In this document: piece after piece, positions 43,394-56,000 of the stretch
How positions within the stretch are numbered: the first letter of the stretch is position 1
Layout: every line of letters begins with the position of its first letter
NCBI RefSeq assembly: GCF_009758015.1
Contig: NZ_WSEL01000009.1
Location: 1,537,501 to 1,601,500 of the forward strand
Source: Ramlibacter pinisoli
GTDB taxonomy: Bacteria > Pseudomonadota > Gammaproteobacteria > Burkholderiales > Burkholderiaceae_C
DNA length: 64,000 nucleotides
Direction: 5' to 3'
Translations under genes and position numbers: made by a program
The notes under the pieces: generated by a model
What the model was told of the DNA's origin: nothing
The model's input: the letters and a program-made list of their open reading frames with translations, nothing else
Database searches by the model: none

Positions 43394-44776
43394 TCAGCTC
43401 TTCGCCAGTCTCTGCAAGACAACTTCGCGAGGCAGCAGTTCGAGCACCGCATCGAGCGACGGCGTCTGCGCCGTGCCCAGTACCAGCACGCGCACCGGCA
43501 TCGCCAGTTGCGGCATCTTGAGCCCGGTGGCGCGCAGCACCTCCTTGATGCTCTCGGCGATGGCGGCCTTCTCCCAGGCCACGCCTTCGAGCATCCGGGC
43601 CAGCATGCTCAGGGCCGGGCGCACGCCTTCCGTGATGTGCTTGGCGAGGTCTTCGTCCGACGGCTTCACCGGCAGGTAGAAGCGCGCAGCCCAGTCGGCC
43701 AGTGCCACCGTCGTGTCGCAGCGGTCCTTGAGCAGGCCGCACAGCTGCGCAAGGCGCTGGTCGGGCTCGATGCCGCGCGCGCGCAGGTGCTTCTCGACCA
43801 GCGGGGCCAGCTCGCTGTCGGGCATGGCCTTCATGTGCTGGGCGTTCACCCAGCGCAGCTTGGCCTCGTCGAACTGGGCCGCGCTCTTGCCCAGGTGGTC
43901 GAGCGAGAACCACTGCAGGAACTGCTCGCGGCTGAAGATCTCGGCGTCGCCGTGCGACCAGCCCAGGCGCGCCAGGTAGTTCACCACCGCATCGGCCAGG
44001 TAGCCCTCGTCGCGGAACTGCGTCACCGGCTTGGCGCCGTTGCGCTTGCTCATCTTCTCGCCGCGCTCGTTCAGCACCGTGGGCAGGTGCGCGTACACCG
44101 GCGGCTCCTGGCCGAGTGCGCGGAAGATGTTGATCTGGCGCGGCGTGTTGTTCACGTGGTCGTCGCCGCGCACCACGTGCGTGATGCGCATGTCGATGTC
44201 GTCCACCACCACGCAGAAGTTGTACGTGGGCGTGCCGTCCGGCCGCGCGATGACCAGGTCGTCGAGTTCGTCGTTGCTGATCTCGATGCGGCCCTTGACC
44301 TTGTCGTCCCACGCCACCGAGCCGCCCACCGGGTTGCGGAAGCGCAGCACCGGCTGCACGCCGGCCGGCACCGGCGGCAGGGTCTTGCCCGGCTCGGGCC
44401 GCCAGGTGCCGTCGTAGCGCGGCTTTTCCTTGTTGGCCATCTGCCGCTCGCGCAGGGCGTCGAGCTCGGCCACGCTCATGTAGCAGGGATAGACCAGGTC
44501 GCGCTCCTGCATCTGCCGCAGCACTTCCTTGTAGCGGTCCATGCGCTGCATCTGGTAGTGCGGGCCCTCGTCGTGGTCGAGGCCGAGCCAGGCCATGCCT
44601 TCGAGGATGACGTCGACCGCCGCCTGCGACGAGCGCTCGAGGTCGGTGTCCTCGATGCGCAGGATGAAGGTGCCGCCCTGCGAACGGGCGAAGGCCCACG
44701 GGTACAGGGCCGAGCGGATGTTGCCCAGGTGGATGAAGCCGGTGGGCGACGGCGCGAAGCGGGTTCTGACGGTCAC
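43394..44776 (-). CDS. gltX: Glutamyl-tRNA synthetase
   Basis: 460 residues, normal length. HIGH motif as [10 protein letters not shown] after [13 protein letters not shown] motif as [10 protein letters not shown], and [11 protein letters not shown]. It charges tRNA-Glu, whose gene lies downstream. The GTG start overlaps the metZ stop codon (GTGA) and puts RFAPSPTG at residue 6, as in relatives; the frame is open upstream but runs inside metZ. Confidence 0.97.
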   Translation of the reverse strand: MTVRTRFAPSPTGFIHLGNIRSALYPWAFARSQGGTFILRIEDTDLERSSQAAVDVILEGMAWLGLDHDEGPHYQMQRMDRYKEVLRQMQERDLVYPCYMSVAELDALRERQMANKEKPRYDGTWRPEPGKTLPPVPAGVQPVLRFRNPVGGSVAWDDKVKGRIEISNDELDDLVIARPDGTPTYNFCVVVDDIDMRITHVVRGDDHVNNTPRQINIFRALGQEPPVYAHLPTVLNERGEKMSKRNGAKPVTQFRDEGYLADAVVNYLARLGWSHGDAEIFSREQFLQWFSLDHLGKSAAQFDEAKLRWVNAQHMKAMPDSELAPLVEKHLRARGIEPDQRLAQLCGLLKDRCDTTVALADWAARFYLPVKPSDEDLAKHITEGVRPALSMLARMLEGVAWEKAAIAESIKEVLRATGLKMPQLAMPVRVLVLGTAQTPSLDAVLELLPREVVLQRLAKS

Positions 44777-45984
44777 AGCTTGTCGAGGCCGCGCGAGAGG
44801 TCGGCCTTCAGGTCGTCGATGTGTTCGAGGCCAACGGCCACGCGCAGCAGGCCCTGGCCGATGCCGGCCGCCTGGCGCTGCTCCTCGGTGAGCCGGCCAT
44901 GGGAGGTGGTGGCCGAATGGCTGATGATGGTCTTGGTGTCGCCGAGGTTGGTGGCGATGCTCATCACCTGCGCGCTGTCGATCACCGTGAAGGCGTTGGC
45001 GCGCAGCTGCTGCGGATCGGCGCCCCGCACGTCGAACGACAGCACGGCGCCGCCCTTGCCCGACTGCTGGCGCATGGCCAGGGCGTGCTGCGGGTGCGAC
45101 TCCAGGCCGGGGTAGTACACGCGGGTGACGGCGGGGTGCGACTCGAGGAAGCGTGCCACCGCCATCGCGTTGGCGCACTGCGCCTGCATGCGGATGCCCA
45201 GCGTCTCCAGGCCCTTGAGCACCACCCAGGCGTTGAACGGCGCCAGCGTCATGCCGGCGGTGCGCACGATGGGCGCGAACACCTCGTTGATCAACCGGGC
45301 CGAGCCGCACAGCGCACCGGCCATCACGCGGCCCTGGCCGTCGAGATACTTGGTGCCGGAGTGCATCACCAGGTCGGCGCCCAGGTCGACCGGGCGCTGC
45401 AGCGCGGGCGAGCAGAAGCAGTTGTCCACCGTCAGCAGCGCGCCGCCGGCGTGCGCGATGTCGGCCAGCGCGCGGATGTCGCAGACCTCGGTGAGCGGGT
45501 TGGTCGGCGTCTCGGCGAACAGCAGCCGGGTGTTGGGGCGCATCGCCACCTTCCACTCCTGCAGGTCGGTCTGCGACACGAAGGTGGACTCGACCCCGAA
45601 CTTGCCGAACTCCTTGGCGAACAGGTTCAGCGTCGAGCCGAACACCGAGCGGGAGCAGACGACGTGGTCGCCGGCCTTGAGCAGCCCCATGCCGAGCAGC
45701 AGGATGGCGGCCATGCCGGTGGACGTCGCGATCGCGGCCTCCGTCCCCTCCATCGCCGCCAGCCGCTGCTCGAAGCTGGTGACGGTGGGGTTGGACGTGC
45801 GCGCGTAGGTGTAGCCCTCCTGCGGGTTCGCGAAGCGCTGCGCCGAGGTCTGGGCGTCGGGCTGCACGAAGCCGCTGGTGAGGAACAGCGCCTCGGAGTT
45901 CTCGCCCCACTGGCTGGGCGGCAGGCCGGCGCGCACCGCCAGGGTGTCGCGGTGCAGGCCCGGTGGCAGGGTCTTGACTTGCAT
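44773..45984 (-). CDS. metZ: O-succinylhomoserine sulfhydrylase
   Basis: 403 residues of the Cys/Met-metabolism PLP family: [48 protein letters not shown] and the PLP lysine in [12 protein letters not shown]. It makes homocysteine from O-succinylhomoserine and sulfide. In the purF-metZ arrangement of Burkholderiales, two bases after purF and coupled to gltX. Confidence 0.94.
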   Translation of the reverse strand: MQVKTLPPGLHRDTLAVRAGLPPSQWGENSEALFLTSGFVQPDAQTSAQRFANPQEGYTYARTSNPTVTSFEQRLAAMEGTEAAIATSTGMAAILLLGMGLLKAGDHVVCSRSVFGSTLNLFAKEFGKFGVESTFVSQTDLQEWKVAMRPNTRLLFAETPTNPLTEVCDIRALADIAHAGGALLTVDNCFCSPALQRPVDLGADLVMHSGTKYLDGQGRVMAGALCGSARLINEVFAPIVRTAGMTLAPFNAWVVLKGLETLGIRMQAQCANAMAVARFLESHPAVTRVYYPGLESHPQHALAMRQQSGKGGAVLSFDVRGADPQQLRANAFTVIDSAQVMSIATNLGDTKTIISHSATTSHGRLTEEQRQAAGIGQGLLRVAVGLEHIDDLKADLSRGLDKL

Positions 45985-45986
45985 GC

Positions 45987-47507
45987 TCAGGCCTCCTGCG
46001 CGTTGGGCAGCGCCAGGCGCGAGGTGGACTCCTCCAGCGGGTCCTCCTGGCCGACGCGCGCCTCGTTGATGCGCACGATGTCCTCGGGGTTGATGTCGCC
46101 GGTGACGTACACGCCGTCGAAGCAGGAGGCGTCGAAGCCGTCCAGCTTCGGGCCGGTGGCCGGCGAGGCGGCCATCACCGCGCGCTTCATGCTGTCGACG
46201 TCCTGGTAGATCAGCGCGTCGCAGCCGATGATCTCGCGCACCTCGTCCACCGTGCGGCCGTAGGCCACCAGCTCGCTGGCGGTGGGCATGTCGATGCCGT
46301 ACACGTTGGGGAAACGCACCGGCGGCGCGGCGCTGGCCAGGTAGACCTTCTTCGCGCCGGCATCGCGCGCCATCTGCACGATCTCGCGGCTGGTGGTGCC
46401 ACGCACGATGGAGTCGTCGACCAGCAGCACGTTGCGGCCGCGGAACTCGCTGGCGATGACGTTGAGCTTCTGGCGCACCGACTTCTTGCGCACGCCCTGC
46501 CCCGGCATGATGAAGGTGCGGCCGACGTAGCGGTTCTTCACGAAGCCTTCGCGGTACGGCACGCCCAGCAGGTGGGCCAGCTGGGTGGCGCTGGGCCGGC
46601 TCGACTCGGGGATGGGGATGATGACGTCGATCTCACTGGGCGGCACCGTCGACACCACCCGCTTGGCCAGCGTCTCGCCCAGGTTCAGGCGGGCCTGGTA
46701 GACCGAGATGCCGTCCAGCACCGAGTCGGGCCGCGCCAGGTAGACGTACTCGAAGATGCAGGGGTGCAGGCTGGGCTTGTCGGCGCACTGCCTGGCGTGC
46801 AGCTGGCCCTGCAGGTCGATGAACACCGCCTCGCCCGCCGCCACGTGGCGCTCGAACTGGTGGCCGGTGCCCTCCAGCGTGACCGATTCGCTGGCCACCA
46901 TCACGGTGCCGTCCTTGCCGCGGCCGATCGACAGCGGCCGGATGCCATAAGGATCGCGGAAGGCCAGCACGCCGTGGCCGGCGATGAGGGCGATCACCGC
47001 GTAGGAGCCGCGCACGCGCCGGTGCACGTTGGCCACCGCCGTGAACACGTCCTGCGGCTGCAGCTGGGCGCCGCGGGTCGACTTCTCCAGCTCGTGCGCG
47101 AACACGTTGAGCAGCACCTCGGAGTCGCTCTCGGTGTTGATGTGGCGGTGGTCGGTGGTGAACAGCTCGGCCTGGAGCGCCTGCGCGTTGGTGAGGTTGC
47201 CGTTGTGCACCAGCACGATGCCGTAGGGCGCGTTCACGTAGAAGGGCTGCGCCTCTTCCTCGCTGTACGCGTTGCCGGCCGTCGGGTAGCGCACCTGGCC
47301 CAGCCCAACGTTGCCCGGCAGGGCCCGCATGTTGCGGGTGCGGAAGACGTCACGCACCATGCCCTTGGCCTTGTGCATGAAGAACTTGCGCTCCAGCTGG
47401 GTGACGATGCCGGCCGCATCCTGGCCGCGGTGCTGCAGCAGCAGCAGCGCGTCGTAGATCAGCTGGTTGACGGGGGCGGCGCTGACGACGCCGACGATTC
47501 CACACAT
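45987..47507 (-). CDS. purF: Amidophosphoribosyltransferase
   Basis: 506 residues. Catalytic Cys2 in MCGIVGVV (the N-terminal glutamine amidotransferase), [18 protein letters not shown], and the PRPP-binding [15 protein letters not shown]-terminal phosphoribosyltransferase domain complete. First committed step of purine synthesis. Follows cvpA on the same strand, as is typical. Confidence 0.97.
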   Translation of the reverse strand: MCGIVGVVSAAPVNQLIYDALLLLQHRGQDAAGIVTQLERKFFMHKAKGMVRDVFRTRNMRALPGNVGLGQVRYPTAGNAYSEEEAQPFYVNAPYGIVLVHNGNLTNAQALQAELFTTDHRHINTESDSEVLLNVFAHELEKSTRGAQLQPQDVFTAVANVHRRVRGSYAVIALIAGHGVLAFRDPYGIRPLSIGRGKDGTVMVASESVTLEGTGHQFERHVAAGEAVFIDLQGQLHARQCADKPSLHPCIFEYVYLARPDSVLDGISVYQARLNLGETLAKRVVSTVPPSEIDVIIPIPESSRPSATQLAHLLGVPYREGFVKNRYVGRTFIMPGQGVRKKSVRQKLNVIASEFRGRNVLLVDDSIVRGTTSREIVQMARDAGAKKVYLASAAPPVRFPNVYGIDMPTASELVAYGRTVDEVREIIGCDALIYQDVDSMKRAVMAASPATGPKLDGFDASCFDGVYVTGDINPEDIVRINEARVGQEDPLEESTSRLALPNAQEA

Positions 47508-47526
47508 GGCAAGAGCCTTCCTGAAG

Positions 47527-48015
47527 TCATTCCGGCAGGTACTGGCCGAACCTCTCGGGCAGCACCGGCTTCAATCCCTTGAGCGCCGTCGTCGAGACGG
47601 CGGCGCCCATCGATTCGGTCCACCACGCCGCACTGCGCAGCGGGGTCATGTTCACCACCACGGCCGCGGCCAGCAGCAGCACCACGCCGCGCACCAGGCC
47701 GAACGCCGCGCCCAGCGCGCGGTCGACCGGCCGCAGGCCCGCGGCCTCGACCAGCTTGCGCATGCCCCAGGCCACCAGTCCGCCCGCGAACAGCGCCAGC
47801 ACGAACACCGTGCCGAAGCCCGCCGCGTAGCGCACCGGCTCGGCGGCAGCACCCATCGGCAGCCAGCCCCCGGCCTGCGGTGCCAGCCACTGTGCCAGCA
47901 CGAAGGCAACCAGCCAGCTCAGCACCGAGAGCACCTCGTAGACCAGCCCGCGCAGCACGCCCAGCAGGAAGGACGCGAGCAGCACGACAACGAACACCCA
48001 GTCGAGCGGCGCCAA
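47527..48015 (-). CDS. cvpA: CvpA family membrane protein
   Basis: 162 residues with four hydrophobic segments: [51 protein letters not shown] and [19 protein letters not shown]; CvpA family ending [11 protein letters not shown]. Required for colicin V production in E. coli and encoded next to purF. The start is TTG at 48015, preceded by GAGGTGATCG; no ATG is available at the conserved N-terminus. Confidence 0.92.
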   Translation of the reverse strand: MAPLDWVFVVVLLASFLLGVLRGLVYEVLSVLSWLVAFVLAQWLAPQAGGWLPMGAAAEPVRYAAGFGTVFVLALFAGGLVAWGMRKLVEAAGLRPVDRALGAAFGLVRGVVLLLAAAVVVNMTPLRSAAWWTESMGAAVSTTALKGLKPVLPERFGQYLPE

Positions 48016-48023
48016 CGATCACC

Positions 48024-48803
48024 TCACAAGGTGAGGATGGCCGCTGGCAAATCCAGTTCCTTGATCTTGCTGGCCGCCTTGTCGGCTTCTGACCGGGTCG
48101 CGAACGGCCCGACCCGGACCCGGATGCGCTTGCCGTCCTTGGTCTCGGCCACGTGGGTATAGGTCTTGAGGCCCGATTTTTCGACCTTCAGCCGGGTCTC
48201 GCGCGCCTTGACGGCATCGGCAAAGGCACCGACCTGGACCACGAAGCGGCCGTCGGCGGCGGCAGGCCGGTCGCGGGCCTCGGCCTGCACCGGCTTGCCT
48301 TCGAGCAAGCTCTGCGCGCGCGAGGCATCGACCGGCGGCGCGGCCGGCGCGGACGACGTTGTCTTGGCCACGGGCGCCGACGCGGGCGCCTTGGCCGCCG
48401 GCTCGGACCGGGCAACGGTCTCCGGCCTGGCGGCGGGCCTGGCTGCCTCGGCCTTGGACGGCTCCCTGGCTTCCGGCCTGGATGCGTCCTGCGGTTCCGC
48501 CTTGGCGACCGCCGGCGCCGACGCCGGTGCGGCGACCGCGGCCTGCGGGCCGGACGCCCTGGTGGCCGGCATCGGCAGCGGCTTGGCCTTGTTGCGATCC
48601 GGGATCTCGATCGGGATGTCGACCGCCACCGGGCGCGGCTGGGTGTCGAACAGGAGGGGGAAGCCGATGACGCCGATCAGCACCAGCACCGCCGCGCCGA
48701 TCAGGCGATGCCGCGCGCGGCGCCGCAGGACTTCGACGCTCTCGGCCTGCGCCGGCGTGGCCGGTGTCGCGTCGCCACCCTTGCGGAACTTGAAAAAGGC
48801 CAT
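48024..48803 (-). CDS. SPOR-domain cell-division/peptidoglycan-binding protein
   Basis: 259 residues: a cytosolic N-terminus, one TM helix (LIGAAVLVLIGVIGFPLLF, about 34-52), a long Ala/Pro/Lys linker and a C-terminal SPOR domain (FVVQVGAFADAVKARETRLK to RVRVGPFATRSEADKAASKI) that binds denuded glycan strands at the septum. In DedD/FtsN position between folC and cvpA. Confidence 0.9.
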   Translation of the reverse strand: MAFFKFRKGGDATPATPAQAESVEVLRRRARHRLIGAAVLVLIGVIGFPLLFDTQPRPVAVDIPIEIPDRNKAKPLPMPATRASGPQAAVAAPASAPAVAKAEPQDASRPEAREPSKAEAARPAARPETVARSEPAAKAPASAPVAKTTSSAPAAPPVDASRAQSLLEGKPVQAEARDRPAAADGRFVVQVGAFADAVKARETRLKVEKSGLKTYTHVAETKDGKRIRVRVGPFATRSEADKAASKIKELDLPAAILTL

Positions 48804-48824
48804 GCAGCGTGTCGCGGTGGAGGG

Positions 48825-50114
48825 TCAGGAGCCCAGGTGGCGGGCCTGGAGGCGGGGGACGCCATCCTTGAGGACACCGCCCACCGTGTAGAACGATCCG
48901 AAGACCAGGATTCTATCAGTGGGGTCTGCCGCGGCCACCGCGCTGCGCAGGGCCTCCTCGGGCGAGGAATGGGTGCTGGAGGCCACGTCCTTGCGGGCCG
49001 TCTGCGACTGCCAAAGGGCCTGCAGCGAGGTGGCGGCGGCGGCGCGCGGCGTCGGCAGGTCGGCGAAGTACCAGCGGTCCACCAGCGGGTCGAGCTTGCG
49101 CAGCATCACCGCCAGGTCCTTGTCGCCCATGGCGCCGAACACCGCGTGCGTCGTCGGGTAGAAGCCCATGGCATCGAGGTTGGCCGCCAGCGCCGCCACC
49201 GAATGCGGGTTGTGGGCGACGTCGAGCACCAGCGCCGGCTGGCCGGGCACGATCTGGAAGCGGCCGGGCAGGTCGACCATCGACAGGCCGTTGCGCACCG
49301 CCTGCGCCGTGACGGGCACCCGGTCGCGCAGGGCGGTCAGCGCCGCCAGCACGCCCGAGGCGTTGATCAACTGGTTGGCGCCGCGCAGCGCCGGGTAGCC
49401 CAGGCCGGCATAGCGCCGCCCGCGGCCGGCCCAGGCCCACTGCTGCTTGTCGCCCGAGAAATTGAAGTCGCGGCCGAGCAGCCACAGGTCGGCGCCGGTC
49501 GTCTCGGCGGCGGCGAGCACGCTGCGCGGCGGCACCGGGTCGCTCACGATGGCCGGCTTGCCGACCCGCAGGATGCCGGCCTTCTCGCGCCCGATCGCCT
49601 CCCGGTCGGGACCGAGGAACTCCTGGTGGTCCAGGTCGATGCTGGTGATGACGGCGCAGTCGGCATCGACGATGTTCACCGCATCCAGCCGGCCGCCCAA
49701 GCCCACCTCCAGGATCACCAGGTCCAGCCCGCTGGCTGCCAGAAGGTCCAGGATGGCCAGCGTCGTGAACTCGAAATAGGTCAGCTGCACGTCCTGGCGA
49801 GCCGCCTCCACGTGCGCGAAGTGCGGCACCAGCGCCTCGGCCGCCACCGCCTCGCCGTTCAGGCGGCAGCGCTCCTCGAAGTGCACGAGGTGGGGCGAGG
49901 TGTAGAGCCCGGTGCGCCAGCCCGCCTGCCGGGCGATGGACTCCAGCATGGCGCAGGTGGAGCCCTTGCCGTTGGTGCCGGCGACGGTGACCACCGGACA
50001 ACGGAACGCCAGGCCCATGCGTTGTGACACCATCCGGACGCGATCCAGGCCCAGGGCGATCGTCTTGGGGTGCAGGCGCTCGCAGTGTGCGAGCCAGTCT
50101 TGCAAGGTCTGCAT
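48825..50114 (-). CDS. folC: Bifunctional folylpolyglutamate synthase / dihydrofolate synthase
   Basis: 429 residues. P-loop VTVAGTNGKGSTCAML, TSPHLVHFEERCRLNGE, TYFEFTTLAI, VILEVGLGGRLDAVN and the Mur-ligase-type LVLDVAHNPHSVAALA. It adds glutamate to dihydropteroate and folates. In Burkholderiales accD usually lies upstream; here the upstream gene is divergent (ArsC-like), so accD is elsewhere. Confidence 0.96.
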   Translation of the reverse strand: MQTLQDWLAHCERLHPKTIALGLDRVRMVSQRMGLAFRCPVVTVAGTNGKGSTCAMLESIARQAGWRTGLYTSPHLVHFEERCRLNGEAVAAEALVPHFAHVEAARQDVQLTYFEFTTLAILDLLAASGLDLVILEVGLGGRLDAVNIVDADCAVITSIDLDHQEFLGPDREAIGREKAGILRVGKPAIVSDPVPPRSVLAAAETTGADLWLLGRDFNFSGDKQQWAWAGRGRRYAGLGYPALRGANQLINASGVLAALTALRDRVPVTAQAVRNGLSMVDLPGRFQIVPGQPALVLDVAHNPHSVAALAANLDAMGFYPTTHAVFGAMGDKDLAVMLRKLDPLVDRWYFADLPTPRAAAATSLQALWQSQTARKDVASSTHSSPEEALRSAVAAADPTDRILVFGSFYTVGGVLKDGVPRLQARHLGS

Positions 50115-50155
50115 GGCCCCGATTGTCCCAGTTCACCAGTTCACCCCGAGCTCCC

Positions 50156-50512
50156 ATGTCCATCACCGTCTACGGCATCCCCAACTGCGACACGGTCAAG
50201 AAGGCGCGCACCTGGCTAGACGCCCACGGCGTGGCCTATGCCTTCCACGACTTCAAGAAGGCCGGCGTCCCGGCCGACCGGCTGGCGGCCTGGAGCCGCG
50301 CCGCCGGCTGGGACAAGCTGCTCAACCGCCAGGGCACCACCTGGCGCAAGCTCGATCCGGGCGTGCAGGCCGCCGTCCACGACGACGCCAGCGCCCGCCA
50401 GCTGATGCTGGCCCAGCCCAGCGTCATCAAGCGGCCGGTGGTGGAATGGCCGGGCCGCACCACGGTGGGATTCGATCCCGCCACCTGGGAATCGTTGGCC
50501 GAGGGTGGCTGA
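50156..50512 (+). CDS. ArsC/Spx family protein (YffB type)
   Basis: 118 residues. YGIPNCDTVKKARTWLDAHG has the single active-site Cys of the ArsC-like thioredoxin fold, followed by YAFHDFKKAG and a C-terminal SVIKRPVVEW segment where arsenate reductases have RPIV. YffB-type proteins are not proven arsenate reductases. Divergent from folC with 41 bases between start codons. Confidence 0.9.
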   Translation: MSITVYGIPNCDTVKKARTWLDAHGVAYAFHDFKKAGVPADRLAAWSRAAGWDKLLNRQGTTWRKLDPGVQAAVHDDASARQLMLAQPSVIKRPVVEWPGRTTVGFDPATWESLAEGG

Positions 50513-50608
50513 TCCAGGAACTTTTACCGCCGCTTTACCCTCCAGTCAGGTGCCGCTGACATGCCTTCCCTAGAATTTCCTGCATCCCTGCCTCCTGTGA
50601 GGTTTTCC

Positions 50609-51277
50609 ATGAAACAAGTCGTTGCCCTCACCCTCCTCGGCCTCGCGGCCGCCGGCGCCGCCCAGGCGCAGGAAGTCGGCCGCGTGCTCTCCAGCACCCC
50701 GGTCGTCCAGCAGGTGGCCGTGCCGCGCCAGATGTGCGGCACCCAGCAGGTCGCCGTGCAGCAGCCCAAGACCGGCGCCGGTGCCGCCATGGGCGCCATC
50801 GCCGGCGGTGCGGTCGGCAACCAGATCGGCTCCGGCGGCGGCAAGGCCGCGGCCACCATCCTGGGCGTGGTCGGCGGGCTGGTGCTCGGCGACCGCATCG
50901 AGGGGTCGCCCACCACGGTGCAGAACGTGCAGAACTGCACGACCCAGACCGTCTACGAGAACCGCACCATGAGCTACAACGTGGTGTACGAGTTCAACGG
51001 CAAGCAATACACCGTGAACATGCCGCAGGATCCGGGCCCCACGGTGCGCCTGCAGGTCACGCCGATGACGGCGAACGGCATGGAGTCGGTGCCGCCCCCG
51101 GCAATCCACCAGCCGGCCCCGCCCCAGCCCATGGTCAGCGCCCCGCCGGTCGTGTACGGCCAGCCGGTGCAGACCGTGGTGGTGCCCTCGGCCTACTACT
51201 ACCCGCGGCCGTACTACTACCCGCCCGTGGGAGTGAACCTGGGCTTCGTGTACGGCGGGCACGGCCACTGGCGCTGA
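50609..51277 (+). CDS. Glycine-zipper 2TM envelope protein
   Basis: 222 residues: signal peptide ([16 protein letters not shown]), a conserved [10 protein letters not shown] segment, the glycine zipper [17 protein letters not shown] and [15 protein letters not shown], and a Pro/Tyr-rich tail ([13 protein letters not shown]). Family members sit in the outer membrane or periplasm; function undefined. The ATG at 50609 follows GAGGTTTTCC and gives the signal peptide; an earlier in-frame start adds 16 residues. Confidence 0.88.
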   Translation: MKQVVALTLLGLAAAGAAQAQEVGRVLSSTPVVQQVAVPRQMCGTQQVAVQQPKTGAGAAMGAIAGGAVGNQIGSGGGKAAATILGVVGGLVLGDRIEGSPTTVQNVQNCTTQTVYENRTMSYNVVYEFNGKQYTVNMPQDPGPTVRLQVTPMTANGMESVPPPAIHQPAPPQPMVSAPPVVYGQPVQTVVVPSAYYYPRPYYYPPVGVNLGFVYGGHGHWR

Positions 51278-51303
51278 CGCGGCCGCGCGCCGCGCCCGCA
51301 ACC

Positions 51304-51325
51304 AAGGCCGCCTCCGGGCGGCCTT
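51304..51325 (+). terminator. Hairpin after the glycine-zipper gene
   Basis: AAGGCCGCC (51304-51312) and GGCGGCCTT (51317-51325) with loop TCCG, 27 bases after the stop codon. There is no clear T-run, so it may be a Rho-assisted or weak terminator. Confidence 0.55.
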
Positions 51326-51413
51326 GTCATTGGTGGCGGCCCGCGCCGGGCGGAATGGGCGCCGTGGCGGGTCGCCTAAAATCGACCGTTTCCCCCGATC
51401 CCCACCCTTTCCC

Positions 51414-53085
<1,672 letters not shown>

Positions 53086-53097
53086 CCGGACCTGCGG

Positions 53098-56000
53098 CTA
53101 GTCGTACTGGAAGGTGAAGATCAGGTCGAGCGCGCCGCGCTCGCCCGCCTCGGCGCGCACCTGCACCCGCCGCGACAGCTCGTAGTACAGGTACAGGGAA
53201 CCCAGCGCAGTGGACAGGCTGCGCTCGTACGAGGCGTACAGGTTGCGCCCGATCCGCTTGCCCAGCGTCACGGCCGGACCCTCGGCCGCATCGCGGCGGA
53301 TTCCCACTTCGTCCAGCCCCAGCAGCTGCGCCGGTCCCCGGCCCGTGCCGCCGCCCGCGCGGCGCTCCAGCAGGGCCAGCGCCGCCGACTGCAGCACCGC
53401 GGCCTCGGCGCCGCCCGACGCCGCCGGCCGCCCGAGCACCAGCCAGGCCAGCTTCTCCGCTTCGGGCAGGTCCGGATCGGCGTACAGGCGCACGAACGGC
53501 AGCTGCGCCGTGCCAGTGACCTGCACGCCGACCTTCTGGATCAGGTGCGGCCGGATCGCCAGCACGTCCAGGGCCGGGTTGTCGGCCGGGCCGGTGAAGC
53601 GCAGCACGCCGCGTTCGATGTCCAGCCGCTGGCCGTAGGCCTGGTATTCGCCGCCGACGGTGCGGACCTGCCCGACCATCTGCGGCTCGGCGAGCGATGC
53701 ACCGGAAACCACCAGCGCGCCCGCCAGGCGGGTCGAGATGCCCTTGCCGGTCACGCGGAAGTCGTCACCGAAATCGAGGTTCACCGCCAGCGTGAGCTTG
53801 CGGGCACCGCCCTCCGCGGCCGCCTCGGGCGTGCGGCGCTGCGGGCCCAGCGCCACGCCGGGCGGCAGATTGCGCACCGCAACGTCCTGGCCCAGGCGTG
53901 GCGTGGCCTCGTCCGGCAGGGTGATGCGGGCGCGGTCGATGCGCAGGTCGCCGCGCACCTGGGCAGCCTCGGCATCGACGCCGGCGGCGATCGTGCCCGA
54001 CAGCGTGAGCTCGCGGTCGCCGCGACTGCTGGCGCGCAGGCGCTCCAGCCGCGCCGTCACGGCGACCTGCGGACTGCCGCCGCTCCAGTTGGCCTCGCCG
54101 CTGCCGCTCAGCGTGCCGCCGTCGTCGCCGGCACCACGCAGGACCAGTTCGTCGACCACCAGCCGGTGCGCCTCCAGCCGGGCGCGCAGCCGGCCGTCCT
54201 GCAGCGCGACGCCGTCGACCACCGAGCGCAGGGCGACGTCGTCGGCCCGCAGCGATCCGCTCAGCGCGGGCTCGCCGCGCGTGCCGGCCACGCTGATGTC
54301 GGCCGCCAGCGAGCCGCGCAGGCGCCAGCCCGGCGGGGCCAGCAGCGACCACACGCCCAGGCGCGGCAGCTGCGCGTGCACCGTGCCCGACAGCGGCGCA
54401 TCCTGCGGCCAGGTCCAGGCGTTGTCGCTGCGCGCCAGGCGCGTGACCAGACGCGCGTCGGCGCTGCCGGCCCGTTCGGAGTCCCAGCGCAGGGCGAGCG
54501 TCACCGCATCGCCTTCGCTGTCGAGCGTCAGGCGGGCCTCGCGCACGCCGGCCTGCACGCGCGCCGGGTGGCCGTCGGCAGTCTCCGCCAGCACCGACAG
54601 ATCGCCGCGCGCGCGCACCACCGACGCGCGCAGGCGCAGGGTGTCGGCCAGCTGGGCATCCCATTGCGCATCGACCACCATGTCACCGCCCAGCGTGGTC
54701 CCCGCCAGCTGGGCGCCGGCGAACAGTTGCAGCCAGGCGAGCGGCACGCCGCTCAGGCGGCCGGCCGTGCGCAACTGGCCGGCGCGCCAGCGCAGCGGGT
54801 CCCAGGCCAGCGATGCCTCCGGCGGCGTTCCCGGGGCCGCCGGCGCGACCAGGCCGGCCTCGCCCGCATCCAGGTCGAGCTGGCTGGCAGCCCAGCGCAG
54901 GGCCACGGGACGGCGCAGCACCAGCCGCCAGACGCCCTTCCCCAGCGCGCTGTCGCTGGCCGCCAGCTGCAGTGAGGCGACCTCGCCCTGCCAGGCGTCG
55001 GCGCCGCGCCGGCCACCGCGACCGGCGAGTTCGACCGTCGCTTCGCGCGTGGCCTGCTGCGCCTTGGCCCGCAGTTCCAGCCGGGCATCGGCCAGCCGGC
55101 CGTCGACCTTGGCCTGCAGGTCCCGCACCGCCCATGCTGCCGGCTGGCCGGGGGCGCCCGGCGCCGTCAGCAGCGGCACGGTCGCCGTGGCCTGCACGGT
55201 GGGGTCGTCCCAGCCGCCTTGCCAGCCGAGCTGGACCTCGGCCCGGCCGTCGAGCGCGAGCGCGCCGATCGCCGGCGGCAGGCCGGGCAGCTTCTGCAAC
55301 CAGCGTTGGGCCTGGCCGATGGCGGTGGCCGACAGCCGCATGGTGCCGCCTCCGCTGCCGGGCGCCAGCGACCCCACGCCCCGCACCCGCATCCCCGGGG
55401 CCTCCAGGTCGATGCGGCCGCGGCCGGAGCGGCGCGACGGCCGCAGGTCCAGCGCCGCGTCCAGCCGGGCGTCGGCCGTCCGGGCCACCAGGGTCTGCAG
55501 CGAGAGCTCGCCGCCGGCCCAGCGGCCCTTGGCCGCCAGCGACCGCACTTCCAGCGGCCCTGCTGCCGCCGCGAGCCCGTTGGTGGCGGGCGGCGCGGCA
55601 TCGGGAGCCTCCAGCGTGGTGTCGAACGTGATCGCCGGGCCGTTGGCCCGCACGGTGGCGCGGCCGCTCAGGGGCAGCGCCGACAGCATCCCGTGCAGGG
55701 CAGCGGGATGGACGCCGGTGAGCGTGCCGTCGACCTGCCAGGCCGCCTCGCCCTGCCACTGGCCGCGCGCCTGCAGCCGGCCGCCGCCCACCCGCGCATC
55801 GAGCTCGCGCACCAGCACCGTGCCCGGGGACCGCCAGTCGCCTTCCAGACGCAGGCGCTCGACCGGTGCCCGCCGCTTGTCCCAGGGCCCGGGCAGCGCA
55901 TTGCGCAGGTCGGCGCTGATGACCCAGGTCTCGGTTCCCTGCGGGCGCACCGACACCCGCCCCGACAGCGACGTGGTCGGCGCCTGCGGCCAGAGCGCGC